NCBI RefSeq assembly: GCF_003217515.1
Contig: NZ_QJSX01000014.1
Coordinates: forward strand, 81,185 to 145,184
DNA length: 64,000 nt
DNA from: Deinococcus yavapaiensis KR-236
GTDB taxonomy: Bacteria; Deinococcota; Deinococci; Deinococcales; Deinococcaceae
Reading direction: 5' to 3'
In this document: positions 9,532 through 18,176 of the stretch, one piece after another
Position numbering within the stretch: the first letter of the stretch is position 1
Layout of the letters: each line of letters opens with the position of its first letter
Translations under genes and position numbers: made by a program
Notes under the pieces: model-generated
The model's input: only the letters and a program-made list of their open reading frames with translations
Told to the model about the DNA's origin: nothing
Database searches by the model: none

Positions 9532-9584
9532 AGCTCGCCCCGAGCTCGCCTGGGGGTGAAGGTCCTCGCCCCTCGGCGAGCTTC
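9530..9584 (+). promoter_or_regulatory. Intercistronic hairpin between binding protein and permease
   Basis: GAAGCTCGCC (9530-9539) can pair with GGCGAGCTTC (9575-9584), followed by TTTT. A second AGCTCGCC (9543-9550) offers a competing shorter pairing. The position suggests mRNA stabilisation or partial termination favouring the binding protein (inference). Confidence 0.55.
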
Positions 9585-9598
9585 TTTTGGAGGTCGAC

Positions 9599-10696
9599 AT
9601 GAATGCACAACAACGGTCGGTGGTGGCGGCGGCCATTTTGTTCCTGGCGCCTTTCCTCGCGACCCTCGCCGTGTTCTTCGTGTACGCGTTCTGTCGCGCC
9701 GTGTACTTCAGCTTCACGAACTACAACCTCTTCGATCAGATGAACTTCGTCGGGCTGCGTAACTACGCCGCGATCTTCGGCGACAATCTCTTTTTGTCGG
9801 CGCTGCGCAACACGCTTCTGTTTTCGTTGATCACCACGGCCCTGCAAACGATCCTCGCGCTCTTGATGGCGAACGTCCTCAACCAGAAGGTCAAGGGCAT
9901 CACCTTCTTCCGCACGGCGTGGTACATGCCTTCCATCACGTCCAGCGTCGTCATCGGCTTGATCTTCTTGTGGCTCTTTCAGCGCGTCGGCCTCGCCAAC
10001 TACTTGCTGACGCAAATCTCGAATTACGGCTCGGCCATCATGACCTTCCTGCTGGTACTCGTCGCGGTCCAGATCGTCCAGGTCGTGCTGGAGCGCGCCC
10101 GTCGGCTGCCCGCTTCCTGGTTCGATCCCGCACTCGCGGTCGTGAGCGCCCTGATCGCTTTGATCGTGACGTGGCTCCTCGTGAACTTCGGCGTGGTTCG
10201 CATCGGTGACAATCCCGCCGTGAACATCACGTACTACGCCACGCAGGAAAAACTCTTCGGCTTCCTGCCCGTGCCGCTCGCCACGATCATCGCGCAAAAC
10301 GTCTTCACGACCGTCCCGACCTTGATGCTCTTCTTCTTGGCGGGCCTGCAAAACGTTCCCCGCGCGCTTTACGAGGCGGCCGAGATCGACGGCGCCACGA
10401 AAGCGCAGCAGCTTTTGTACGTGACCGTGCCGATGCTGCGCCCCGTGACGTTCTACGTGGTGACGGTCGGCCTCATCGGAACGCTGCAGATGTTCGACCA
10501 AGTGGCGATCATCGGCGACGCCGCGCCTTTGGAAAGCATCGTGACGCTGGCCTACTTCGTGTTCACACGCGTCTTCTCGGGCGGCGTCGCCGAGGCCGGT
10601 TTCGCCATGGCGGGCGCCGTGATCCTCGCGGCGATCACCCTCCTGATCGTGCTGCTTCAACGCCGCTTCTTCGTGTCCGACGAGGCTTTCCAATGA
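9599..10696 (+). CDS. MalF-like sugar permease with extra hydrophobic segment
   Basis: A 365-residue inner-membrane permease of the MalF/UgpA class. The cytoplasmic EAA loop (EAAEIDGATKAQ, about 260-271) contacts the ATPase. Family members run about 290-310 residues. The surplus is a block at residues 140-222 that inserts two hydrophobic helices (about 148-165 and 178-200) and a short external piece before the usual EAA half. GGAGG (9589-9593) sets the ATG at 9599. Its TGA overlaps the ATG of the next permease (ATGA). Confidence 0.9.
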   Translation: MNAQQRSVVAAAILFLAPFLATLAVFFVYAFCRAVYFSFTNYNLFDQMNFVGLRNYAAIFGDNLFLSALRNTLLFSLITTALQTILALLMANVLNQKVKGITFFRTAWYMPSITSSVVIGLIFLWLFQRVGLANYLLTQISNYGSAIMTFLLVLVAVQIVQVVLERARRLPASWFDPALAVVSALIALIVTWLLVNFGVVRIGDNPAVNITYYATQEKLFGFLPVPLATIIAQNVFTTVPTLMLFFLAGLQNVPRALYEAAEIDGATKAQQLLYVTVPMLRPVTFYVVTVGLIGTLQMFDQVAIIGDAAPLESIVTLAYFVFTRVFSGGVAEAGFAMAGAVILAAITLLIVLLQRRFFVSDEAFQ

Positions 10697-12246
10697 GCAT
10701 CGCCACGAACACTCCCCAGGATTTCTCGCAGCGTCGACTCGACGACCGCTGGGTCGAGCGTCGCCGCTGGGCGCGTGCCGGTTGGGTCTACTTCTTCTTG
10801 CTCGTCTTGTCCTTCCTCTTCATCGGGCCGTTCTTCATGGGAACGATCTCGAGCTTCAAGGACAACGCGAACGAGTACCCGCCGCGCGTCATCATTCCGC
10901 AGCTCACGCCGAGCTTCATCGCCACGGCCGCCCGACTCGGCCGCGAAGGCGGCGGCGGCGCGTGGGACGGCGGCGTCACCCCGGGCGCGAACGTCACCTT
11001 CTCGTTCAAAATTCGACAACCGCAAGGCGCGCCGCAAACGCCGCCGCAAATCGCCGTGCCCGCCCGACGTCCGGGCGGCGGTCTCGGAGCCGTACGGCCC
11101 GTCGCACTCGCCAACGAGTACGTGAAGGTCGCGGGACCCACCGTCGTTTCGCGTGAAGGCGACGTCGTCACGTACCGCGCAGTCGTCACGTACCCGCCCC
11201 TTACCAAAGTGACGGGCGAGCGGATCGTCGGCACGATTCCCGAAACGCAGAACTCGCCGAACTTGCAAGTACGTCTCGCGGGCGGGCAACTCGTAGATGT
11301 CACGCTCGACACGCCCGAAGCCCAAGGCGTGCAGTACACGCTCGGCTCGGCGCGCGACCAAGCGGTGGAGCTCGTGCGCGCCAACGGCAAGTACTACCTG
11401 CGAGGCCCGCTCATTCAACGCACGCCCTTCGACATCAACATCGAGCGCGGACAGGAATTCGTCTCCTCGGACTTGCCGCCCGCCGACATCCAGAACTTCG
11501 GCCGCAGCCTCTCCGTACGCAACATCACGCCCGGCGTGATGGGCTACACCTTCAACAACTACCGCCGCGTCTTTCAAGAAAACGTGTCCGAGCGAACGGG
11601 AAGTTCACTCGTCCTGACGTGGATCGGAAACTCCTTTCTGTACGCCTTCGTGCGGGTGATTGTGGCGATCATCTTCGCGAGCCTCGCCGGATACGCCCTC
11701 GCGCGCTTCAGCTTTCCCGGCAAGGAACTGTTGTTCGTGGTCGTGCTGTTCGTGCAAATGGTTCCGATTCAAGTGACGTTCATCAGCAACTACGTCATCT
11801 TGCGCGACCTCAGGCTCCTCAACATCGCGGGCCTCGTCCTCACCACCGGCATCGCGGCGGGCGCGGTGTTCCTCATGAAGCAGTTCTTCGAGGGTTTGCC
11901 GAAGGAACTGGAGGAAGCGGCCGCCATCGACGGCGCGTCGCCCTTCCAAACGTTCTGGCGCATCATGCTGCCGCAAGCGGGTCCCGCCTTGGGCGCGCTC
12001 TCCATCACCACCTTCCAAGGCGCGTGGAACGACTTCTTCTTGCCGCTCGTCGTGCTCAAGGGCAACGAGAGCCTTACCCTGCCGATCGGCCTGCTGTCCT
12101 TCCGCCAGTTCTACGGCGGCGCGGGCGGCGACTACGGCGCCTTGCTCGCCGGGGCGATCATCTCCGCCATTCCCGTCATCGTCTTGTTCATCGTCTTCCA
12201 GCGTTTCTTCGTCGAAAGCCAAGCGGGCAGCGCGGTAAAAGGGTAG
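10693..12246 (+). CDS. MalG-like sugar permease with large extracytoplasmic insert
   Basis: A 517-residue permease, nearly twice the usual 275-300. The first membrane helix (about 30-52) and the final five-helix block (about 311-510, including the EAA loop EEAAAIDGASPFQ) are normal. Between them lies a roughly 210-residue soluble segment (about 72-284) with Gly/Pro-rich linkers and predicted beta strands. It should sit outside the membrane, between helices 1 and 2. The normal family sequence resumes at FNNYRRVF (288-295). The insert could dock the binding protein or bind sugar (inference). Translation is coupled to the preceding permease by the ATGA overlap. Confidence 0.9.
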   Translation: MSIATNTPQDFSQRRLDDRWVERRRWARAGWVYFFLLVLSFLFIGPFFMGTISSFKDNANEYPPRVIIPQLTPSFIATAARLGREGGGGAWDGGVTPGANVTFSFKIRQPQGAPQTPPQIAVPARRPGGGLGAVRPVALANEYVKVAGPTVVSREGDVVTYRAVVTYPPLTKVTGERIVGTIPETQNSPNLQVRLAGGQLVDVTLDTPEAQGVQYTLGSARDQAVELVRANGKYYLRGPLIQRTPFDINIERGQEFVSSDLPPADIQNFGRSLSVRNITPGVMGYTFNNYRRVFQENVSERTGSSLVLTWIGNSFLYAFVRVIVAIIFASLAGYALARFSFPGKELLFVVVLFVQMVPIQVTFISNYVILRDLRLLNIAGLVLTTGIAAGAVFLMKQFFEGLPKELEEAAAIDGASPFQTFWRIMLPQAGPALGALSITTFQGAWNDFFLPLVVLKGNESLTLPIGLLSFRQFYGGAGGDYGALLAGAIISAIPVIVLFIVFQRFFVESQAGSAVKG

Positions 12247-12255
12247 TCTTTTCGG

Positions 12256-12293
12256 AACTTCGCCGCCTTTTCGAGAAGCGCGGCGGCGAAGTT
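12256..12293 (+). promoter_or_regulatory. Intercistronic hairpin before the glycosidase gene
   Basis: AACTTCGCCGCC (12256-12267) pairs with GGCGGCGAAGTT (12282-12293) across a 14-nt loop, ending right at the GGAG ribosome site of the next gene. It could slow termination or decay, or limit translation; it repeats the design seen before the first permease gene. Confidence 0.55.
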
Positions 12294-12303
12294 TGGAGTC
12301 ATC

Positions 12304-14187
12304 ATGTTCTCTTCTCGTAGTGTCTTGAAAGAAAACGAACTTTACTTCGTGGGCGACGGCACGTACGTCGCCGCCCACGGTGAGGCAGGCTTGTACCGCC
12401 GTGACACCCGCTTTCTGTCGCGTTACGAGTGGCGCCTCGACGGGGAACGTCCCCAACCGCTCGTGCAGCACGCACGGTTGCCGTGGTGGCTGCACGAGGT
12501 GGCAGGCAACGCCAACCTCGGCTACACGATGCACACCGGCCTCACGCGCGACTTGCAGGTAACGGGCGCGGACTTGCGCGACCGCGTCCGCGTCACGCGC
12601 TACAAGGACGTCGCCCGTGAACTCAAGCTGTGGTTGTCGGCGGACTTCCGCGACATGTTCGAGGTGCGCGCGGCGGTCGGCGACGAGGGCGACTGGCCGA
12701 CGATGGCCGCGCGCGGGGTGACCGCGCGTGCGGTCGAAGGCGGCGTCGAATTCGCCTACACGGCGTCCGACGGCTTGGCGACGCGCACCGTCGTTCAAAC
12801 GACTCCACCGGGACGTTGGGACGGCGAGGGACTCGTCTGGAATCTCGCCGAGACGACGGACGTCGAGGTTCGCGTGTTCGCGCTCAAAGGAGACGAGACG
12901 CCGTCCGACACGGACGTGAACGCCCTCGTGCGCGATTACGAAGCGTGGGGCGACGCGAGCTTCACCTTGGCCGATCCGCGCGATCAAGGAGCGCTTCAGC
13001 AGTCTTTGCTGGACTTGCGCTCGTTGGTGTTCCGCACGCCGTACGGGCCCTTCCCGGCGGCGGGCCTTCCTTGGTTCGTCGCGCCGTTCGGGCGAGACTC
13101 GGTCATCATGGCGCTCTTGGTGCTGCCGCACCGCCCCGACCTCTCGCTCGGCGTCGCGCGCTACCTCGCGGCGAAGCAAGGCAAGCGGCACGATCCGCAC
13201 ACCTTGGAGCAGCCCGGCAAGATTTTGCACGAGGAGCGCGACGGAGAACTCACAAGGACGGGCAAAACTCCGCACCGCCCGTACTTCGGGACCGTGGACG
13301 CGACGCCCTTGTTCGCTTGGCTCGTTGGCGAGATCGCGCGGGTGGACGCGGCGGCAGGGCGCGAACTGCGTCCCAACCTCGAAGCGGCCTTGACGTGGAT
13401 GGAGACGCTCGGCGATCCGGACGGCGACGGCTTCTTGGAGTACACGCCCGATCGCAAGCAGGGCGGCATCGGCAACCAAGTGTGGAAGGACAGCGGCGAC
13501 TCCACCTTCGATCAGCACGGCCGCGACGCCGAAGGGCACATCGCGATCGTGGAGGTGCAAGGATACGCCTTCGCGGCGTACGAGGCCGCCGCCGACTTCT
13601 ACGACCGCGAAGGCGAGGCGGCGTTGGCGGCGCGTTTCCGCGAGAAGGCCCGCACGTTGCAGCACAAGTTCCACGAAGCCTTCTGGTGGCCCGAGCGGTC
13701 CACGTACGTGCACGGCCTGAACGGCGACAAGACGCCCCTGAAGGTGCTCGTCTCGAACGCCGCGCACGCTTTGTGGACGGGCATCGTGCCTCGCGAGCAC
13801 GCCGCCGACGTCACGAAGACGGCGCTCTCGCCGGAACTTTGGAGCGGCTGGGGCATTCGCACGCTCGGCGTGAACGAGCCGAGGTTCAATCCCGTCTCGT
13901 ACCACAACGGCTCGGTGTGGCCGCACGACACGGCCGTTGCCGCGCTCGGCATGGCCCGCTACGGCCTGTTGGGCGAAGCGAAGCTCGTGGCGCGCGCCTT
14001 GTTCGACGCGGCCCGCTGGGCGCCCGACGCGCGACTGCCCGAACTCTTCGCGGGATTTTCGCGCGAGGACGGCCCGCCCGTTCCCTACCCCGCCGCGTGC
14101 CATCCGCAAGGGTGGGACGCCGTGCTCCCCCTCGCCCTCGCGCACCTACTCGACGGCGTGGAGGCACTCAGCCGAGCGGCGGACTGA
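12304..14187 (+). CDS. Glycogen-debranching-like / amylo-alpha-1,6-glucosidase family protein
   Basis: A 627-residue cytoplasmic glycosidase. The N-terminal half matches the debranching-enzyme N-terminal domain (YRRDTRFLSRYEWRLDG). The C-terminal half is an (alpha/alpha)6 barrel with PWFVAPFGRDSVIMAL, GGIGNQVWKDSGDS and NPVSYHNGSVWPHDTAVAAL, typical of the amylo-1,6-glucosidase/GH63-like clan. GGAG at 12295-12298 sets the start. As last gene of the LacI-controlled uptake operon it probably hydrolyses the imported oligosaccharide, perhaps an alpha-glucoside. Exact linkage unknown. Confidence 0.87.
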   Translation: MFSSRSVLKENELYFVGDGTYVAAHGEAGLYRRDTRFLSRYEWRLDGERPQPLVQHARLPWWLHEVAGNANLGYTMHTGLTRDLQVTGADLRDRVRVTRYKDVARELKLWLSADFRDMFEVRAAVGDEGDWPTMAARGVTARAVEGGVEFAYTASDGLATRTVVQTTPPGRWDGEGLVWNLAETTDVEVRVFALKGDETPSDTDVNALVRDYEAWGDASFTLADPRDQGALQQSLLDLRSLVFRTPYGPFPAAGLPWFVAPFGRDSVIMALLVLPHRPDLSLGVARYLAAKQGKRHDPHTLEQPGKILHEERDGELTRTGKTPHRPYFGTVDATPLFAWLVGEIARVDAAAGRELRPNLEAALTWMETLGDPDGDGFLEYTPDRKQGGIGNQVWKDSGDSTFDQHGRDAEGHIAIVEVQGYAFAAYEAAADFYDREGEAALAARFREKARTLQHKFHEAFWWPERSTYVHGLNGDKTPLKVLVSNAAHALWTGIVPREHAADVTKTALSPELWSGWGIRTLGVNEPRFNPVSYHNGSVWPHDTAVAALGMARYGLLGEAKLVARALFDAARWAPDARLPELFAGFSREDGPPVPYPAACHPQGWDAVLPLALAHLLDGVEALSRAAD

Positions 14188-14246
14188 GCGGAGACAAACC
14201 CGCGTTCATCGTGGCGCACGGTGTTCCGAGAGGAATACAGTGCGCC

Positions 14247-14672
14247 ATGACTTCTGTGACGCTTCGCCGCGCGACGATCTCCGACCTCGCCGTCCTCGTG
14301 ACCCTGGGTGACGCGGCGGGGAACGCGGAACGACGGCGTCGCATCGAGGAGACGCTCGCAACGCGGGAAACGGTGCTCGCGCTTCGCGGTGACGAAGCGG
14401 TCGGGTACGGCGTGCTCGGCACGTTCTTCGACCGTCCGTTCGTCTCGCTCGTGTACGTCTCGCCGCCACATCGCCGCCGCGGAATCGCAGAGGCGCTCGT
14501 GCGCCACTTCGGCGCGCTGGACGCGCCGAAGGTCTTCTCGTCGACCAACCTCGGCAACGCCGCGATGCACGCCTTGTTCCGCAAGCTCGGCTGGATCGCG
14601 GCGGGAATGGTCGATCATCTCGACGAGGGTGACCCCGAGGTGATCTACGTGCGCGTGACGTCCGTACAATGA
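14247..14672 (+). CDS. GNAT family N-acetyltransferase
   Basis: A 141-residue acetyl-CoA-dependent acyltransferase. The acetyl-CoA motif is visible as LVYVSPPHRRRGIAEALVRH (about residues 68-87), followed by the usual C-terminal strand with STNLGNAAMHALFRKLGW. TACAGT (14236-14241) lies 5 nt before the ATG, giving a probable leaderless mRNA. It heads a likely three-gene run with DinB and flavin reductase. Substrate unknown. Confidence 0.87.
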   Translation: MTSVTLRRATISDLAVLVTLGDAAGNAERRRRIEETLATRETVLALRGDEAVGYGVLGTFFDRPFVSLVYVSPPHRRRGIAEALVRHFGALDAPKVFSSTNLGNAAMHALFRKLGWIAAGMVDHLDEGDPEVIYVRVTSVQ

Positions 14673-14677
14673 GCGCC

Positions 14678-15208
14678 ATGATCATCCCGAGGCGCCCGAC
14701 GACCGACGAGTACCATTCGTTCTACGAGACGTACGTGCGCCTCGTGGACGCCGAGACGTTCGAGGAGGACTTGCGAGACGGCGCCAAGCGCGTGGCGCAC
14801 CTTCTAGGAAGCGTGCCCGAGGAGGACGCGGGCCGCGCGCCCGCCTCCGGCAAGTGGAGCCTCAAGCAAGTCGTGGCGCACCTGAGCGACACCGAGCGGG
14901 TGTTCTCGTTTCGCATGTTATGGATCGCGCGCGGCGGCACGGAACCCCTGCCGGGCTTCGATCAGGACGTCTGGGCGGCCAACCGAGACGTGACGGGCAC
15001 GACCTTTCGGGCGCTCCTCGACGAATTCGAGGGCGTGCGGGCGACGACGCTGTCCCTCGTTCGGTCGCTGCGTTCCGAAGACTTCGATCGGCGCGGCGTC
15101 GTGAGCGGCCATGGCGCGACCGTCCTCGCCCTCGCGTTCATGATCGTCGGGCACGCGAAGCACCACGAGCGCGCGCTCCACGCGCGCGTCGCCCACGAGG
15201 CGCGCTGA
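14678..15208 (+). CDS. DinB family protein
   Basis: A 176-residue four-helix DinB_2-type protein. The metal-binding His triad is recognisable in VAHLSDTERVF and GHAKHHERAL. DinB-superfamily proteins are greatly expanded in Deinococcus and include thiol-dependent transferases, but most have unknown substrates. Two starts compete: ATG 14669 overlaps the GNAT stop, while ATG 14678 lies 7 nt after TACAAT (14665-14670). I prefer 14678 as the start of a leaderless transcript from an internal promoter. Confidence 0.87.
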   Translation: MIIPRRPTTDEYHSFYETYVRLVDAETFEEDLRDGAKRVAHLLGSVPEEDAGRAPASGKWSLKQVVAHLSDTERVFSFRMLWIARGGTEPLPGFDQDVWAANRDVTGTTFRALLDEFEGVRATTLSLVRSLRSEDFDRRGVVSGHGATVLALAFMIVGHAKHHERALHARVAHEAR

Positions 15209-15846
15209 TGCGCTTCGACCTCGCCGAGCTCGCGCCGAGAGACGCGTACAAGCTTCTCACGGGCATCGTCGTTCCGCGTCCCATCGCGTGGGTGACGACC
15301 GTGAACCACGACGGCAGCCTCAACCTCGCGCCGTTCAGCTTCTTCAACACCTTCGGCAGCGACCCGCCGGTCGTGGCGTTCGCGCCCGGCGACCGCGCGG
15401 GCGTTCCCAAGGACACGGCCGCGAACATTCGCCGCACGCGCGAGTTCGTCGTGAACTTCGTTTCCGAGGAGCTTTTGCACGCCATGAACGTCACGGCGGC
15501 GGAACTGCCGCACCTCGAGGACGAGGTGAAGCTGGTGGGACTCACGCCCGAAGCGTCCTCCACGGTGGACGTCCCGAGGATCGCCGAGAGTCCCGCCGCC
15601 TTCGAGTGCCGTGAGGTGACGACCGTCCTGATCGGCAAGAACCGCATCGTGCTCGGCGAAGTTCTCACGATTCACGTGCGCGACGACCTCGTGGATCCCG
15701 AGAAGTTCTACGTGGACACCGCGAACCTCAAGCTCGTCGGACGGATGGGTGGAAGAGGCGGTTACGTGCGAACGAGCGATCTCGTGGAAGTGCCGCGCCT
15801 CTCGAACGAGGAGGCGCGGCAACTCGGGCGCACGTCGGACGATTAA
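15208..15846 (+). CDS. Flavin reductase-like (FMN-binding) protein
   Basis: A 212-residue split-barrel flavoprotein of the flavin reductase/styrene monooxygenase-B type. Characteristic segments are PRPIAWVTTVNHDGSLNLAPFSFFN and the FMN-phosphate contacts around RRTREFVVNFVSEELL. Substrate unknown; it usually supplies reduced flavin or acts on small oxidised compounds. It starts by TGATG overlap with the DinB gene. Its stop overlaps the convergent pheT stop by 4 nt (TTAA), so no terminator separates the two genes. Confidence 0.88.
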   Translation: MRFDLAELAPRDAYKLLTGIVVPRPIAWVTTVNHDGSLNLAPFSFFNTFGSDPPVVAFAPGDRAGVPKDTAANIRRTREFVVNFVSEELLHAMNVTAAELPHLEDEVKLVGLTPEASSTVDVPRIAESPAAFECREVTTVLIGKNRIVLGEVLTIHVRDDLVDPEKFYVDTANLKLVGRMGGRGGYVRTSDLVEVPRLSNEEARQLGRTSDD

Positions 15847-18176
15847 CGCTCGCGGATGCTCCAACCTTTCGCGCGCAGCGCGTCGATCATGGTCGCGAAC
15901 ACCGGGTCGACGTCCGCGTCGGTGAGCGTGCGCTCGCCGCGGAAGGTGAGGCGCACGGCCACGGAGCGTTGCCCTTCGGGAATCGGGGCGCCCGCGTACA
16001 CGTCGAAGGGCTCGGCACTTTCCAGCAGGTCCGTGGCCGAGGCGCGCAGAACGTCGCGGATGTCGGCGTACGAAACGTCGGTCGGAGCGATCACGGCGAC
16101 GTCGCGCAAGTTCGCGGGCGTGCGGCGCGGATCGGCGAAGCTCCACGCGCGGCCCGGAAGCGGAAAGCTGATCTCGGCGAGGAACGTTTCGCCTTTGAGG
16201 CCGAACTCGGACGCGATGCCCGGATGCAGAGCGCCGATCCAGCCGACCGAAACGCCGTTCCAAAGAACTTCACCCGCGATGCCCGGATGCAAGGCGCTCG
16301 GAACCGCGTCGCCGCGCACCTGCCGCACGTCGAAGGACGCGCCGAGCGACGACGCCGCCGCTTCCAACAAGCCCTTGAAAGTGTAGAAGCTCTCCGCGAC
16401 GCCCGGTTGCCAAGCGGACGGCGCGAGCGGACCGCGCATCAGGAAGCCGACGCGCTCCACCTCGCCGCTCGACGGAAAGACGCGGCCGACTTCGAAGATC
16501 AAGACGTTCTCGCGAGCGTTCGAGGCGGCCGTCTTCAGCAAGCTCGGGTACAGGGCGGTCCTCATACCGGTGCGGTCGCTCGTGAGAGGATTGCGCAGAC
16601 GCAAGTTCGGGCGTTCGGTACGCGCGCGGTCGGCTTCCTCGTCGCTCGCGAAGGTGTACGTCACGACTTCCTGAAAGCCGACGCCGGCGAGCGTCGTCTT
16701 GAGTTCGCGGCGACGGCGCGCCTCGTCGCCCGCCCCGAGGTTGCTTTCGTGCACTTGCAAGGTGGGAACGGTCTCGGGCAGATTCTCGAAGCCGTGAAGG
16801 CGCGCGATCTCCTCGGCGAAGTCTTCCTTGATGTGCAAATCGACGCGCCACGTGGGCGGCGTGACTTCCCACGCGTCGGACACGCCGCATCCGAGGCGCG
16901 TGAGGATAGAGCGCATCTCGTCGTCGGACACGTCCATGCCCAGCAAGTCGCGCGTCGCTTGCGGATCGAAGGCGATCGGGCGCGACGTCTTCGGTCCGCC
17001 CGCGTCGGTCACGCCCGCGTGGACGTTCGCGCCGCCGTGAAGAGCGAGGAGTTCCATGATGCGGTTCGCGGCGAGAAGGGTCGCGTTCGGATCGACGCCG
17101 CGCTCGAAGCGGTACACGGCGTCCGTCTTGAGGTCGAGGCGGCGCGCGGTGAGGCGCAAGCGCACCGGGTCGAAGTGCGCGGCTTCGAGCGCGACGTCGC
17201 TGGTATCGGCGCGAATGCCTCCGAAGTTCGCGCCGATGACGCCCGCGACGCCGACGATCGCGCCTTCGGCGTTGCGAATGACGAGGTCTCGGGACGTGAG
17301 CACCTTTTCGTCGCCGTACAGCGTCAAGACCGACTCGCCGTCCTTCGCGTCGTCCACGGCGAGTCCTCCGGCGAGGTCGCGAAGGTCGTACAGAGCGGTC
17401 GGCTGGCCGACTTCGAACATGACGTAGTTGCTCGCGTCGACGATAAGGTCGATGGGCCGCGAGCCGCACGCGAGCAGGCGCCGTTGCAGCAGCAGCGGAG
17501 ACGGCCCGTTGCGCACCCCGCTCGCCGTGCGGGCGACGAATCGGTCGCAACCGTCGTGCAAGGTCACGTCGATCGGCAAAGGTGCGCCCGCGTCAGGCTG
17601 GACGCCCGCGCTCGGCGGGTGCCAGTCGAGCCGAAGGGACGCGGAGAGGTCACGCGCGACGCCGAGCGCGGAGAGGGCGTCCGCGCGATTCGGGGTGACT
17701 TCGATGTCGATGACTTGTTCGGCGGGCCAGAGGTCGGCGAAGGGCGTTCCGACAGGCGCGGTGCCGAGCGGCAGCAGCAGCAAGCCGCCGCCGTACTCGC
17801 CGACGCCGAGTTCCTTCGGCGAGCACAGCATGCCCCACGACGCGACGCCTTGCACGCCGCGCACTCCGATCGCTTGGCCTTCGATGACGGCGCCCGGTTT
17901 CGCGACGGCCACGCCGACTCCCGAGGTGGTGTTGGGAGCGCCCGTGACGATCACGACCGGGGCGGGCTCACCGGCGTCCACCGTCGCCGCGAAAAGATGC
18001 GTGCCCTCGATGGGCGAGACTTCGAGCACCTCGCCGTACACGACGTCCGAGGGCGGCGCGGGCACGTCCACGATCTCTTCCACGGGAAGGCCCAGGGACG
18101 CGAGGATCGGCTCGAGGTCCGTCGCGGACGGCAAGCTCGGCACGAGTTCTTTGAGCCACGAATACGGAAGCTTCAC
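15843..18176 (-). CDS. pheT: Phenylalanine--tRNA ligase beta subunit
   Basis: The 777-residue beta subunit of the cytoplasmic (alpha-beta)2 enzyme that charges tRNA-Phe. In order: N-terminal domain (MKLPYSWLKELVP), EMAP-II-like tRNA-binding domain (about 40-150), B3/B4 editing domain, B5 domain, catalytic-like module and C-terminal FDX-ACB domain (DVAVIAPTDVSYADI to the end). It starts at GTG 18176, overlapping the pheS stop by 4 nt (GTGA), with AAGGAGA just upstream. Co-transcribed with pheS. Confidence 0.97.
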   Translation of the reverse strand: MKLPYSWLKELVPSLPSATDLEPILASLGLPVEEIVDVPAPPSDVVYGEVLEVSPIEGTHLFAATVDAGEPAPVVIVTGAPNTTSGVGVAVAKPGAVIEGQAIGVRGVQGVASWGMLCSPKELGVGEYGGGLLLLPLGTAPVGTPFADLWPAEQVIDIEVTPNRADALSALGVARDLSASLRLDWHPPSAGVQPDAGAPLPIDVTLHDGCDRFVARTASGVRNGPSPLLLQRRLLACGSRPIDLIVDASNYVMFEVGQPTALYDLRDLAGGLAVDDAKDGESVLTLYGDEKVLTSRDLVIRNAEGAIVGVAGVIGANFGGIRADTSDVALEAAHFDPVRLRLTARRLDLKTDAVYRFERGVDPNATLLAANRIMELLALHGGANVHAGVTDAGGPKTSRPIAFDPQATRDLLGMDVSDDEMRSILTRLGCGVSDAWEVTPPTWRVDLHIKEDFAEEIARLHGFENLPETVPTLQVHESNLGAGDEARRRRELKTTLAGVGFQEVVTYTFASDEEADRARTERPNLRLRNPLTSDRTGMRTALYPSLLKTAASNARENVLIFEVGRVFPSSGEVERVGFLMRGPLAPSAWQPGVAESFYTFKGLLEAAASSLGASFDVRQVRGDAVPSALHPGIAGEVLWNGVSVGWIGALHPGIASEFGLKGETFLAEISFPLPGRAWSFADPRRTPANLRDVAVIAPTDVSYADIRDVLRASATDLLESAEPFDVYAGAPIPEGQRSVAVRLTFRGERTLTDADVDPVFATMIDALRAKGWSIRER

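Noticed and set aside
7942..9717. Long minus-strand frame across lacI and the binding protein
   Set aside because: Shadow; the plus strand encodes two recognised proteins with ribosome sites.
12630..14672. A 680-codon frame overlapping the glycosidase gene
   Set aside because: Only its last 141 codons (GNAT from 14247) are real; the earlier part is out of frame with the glycosidase.
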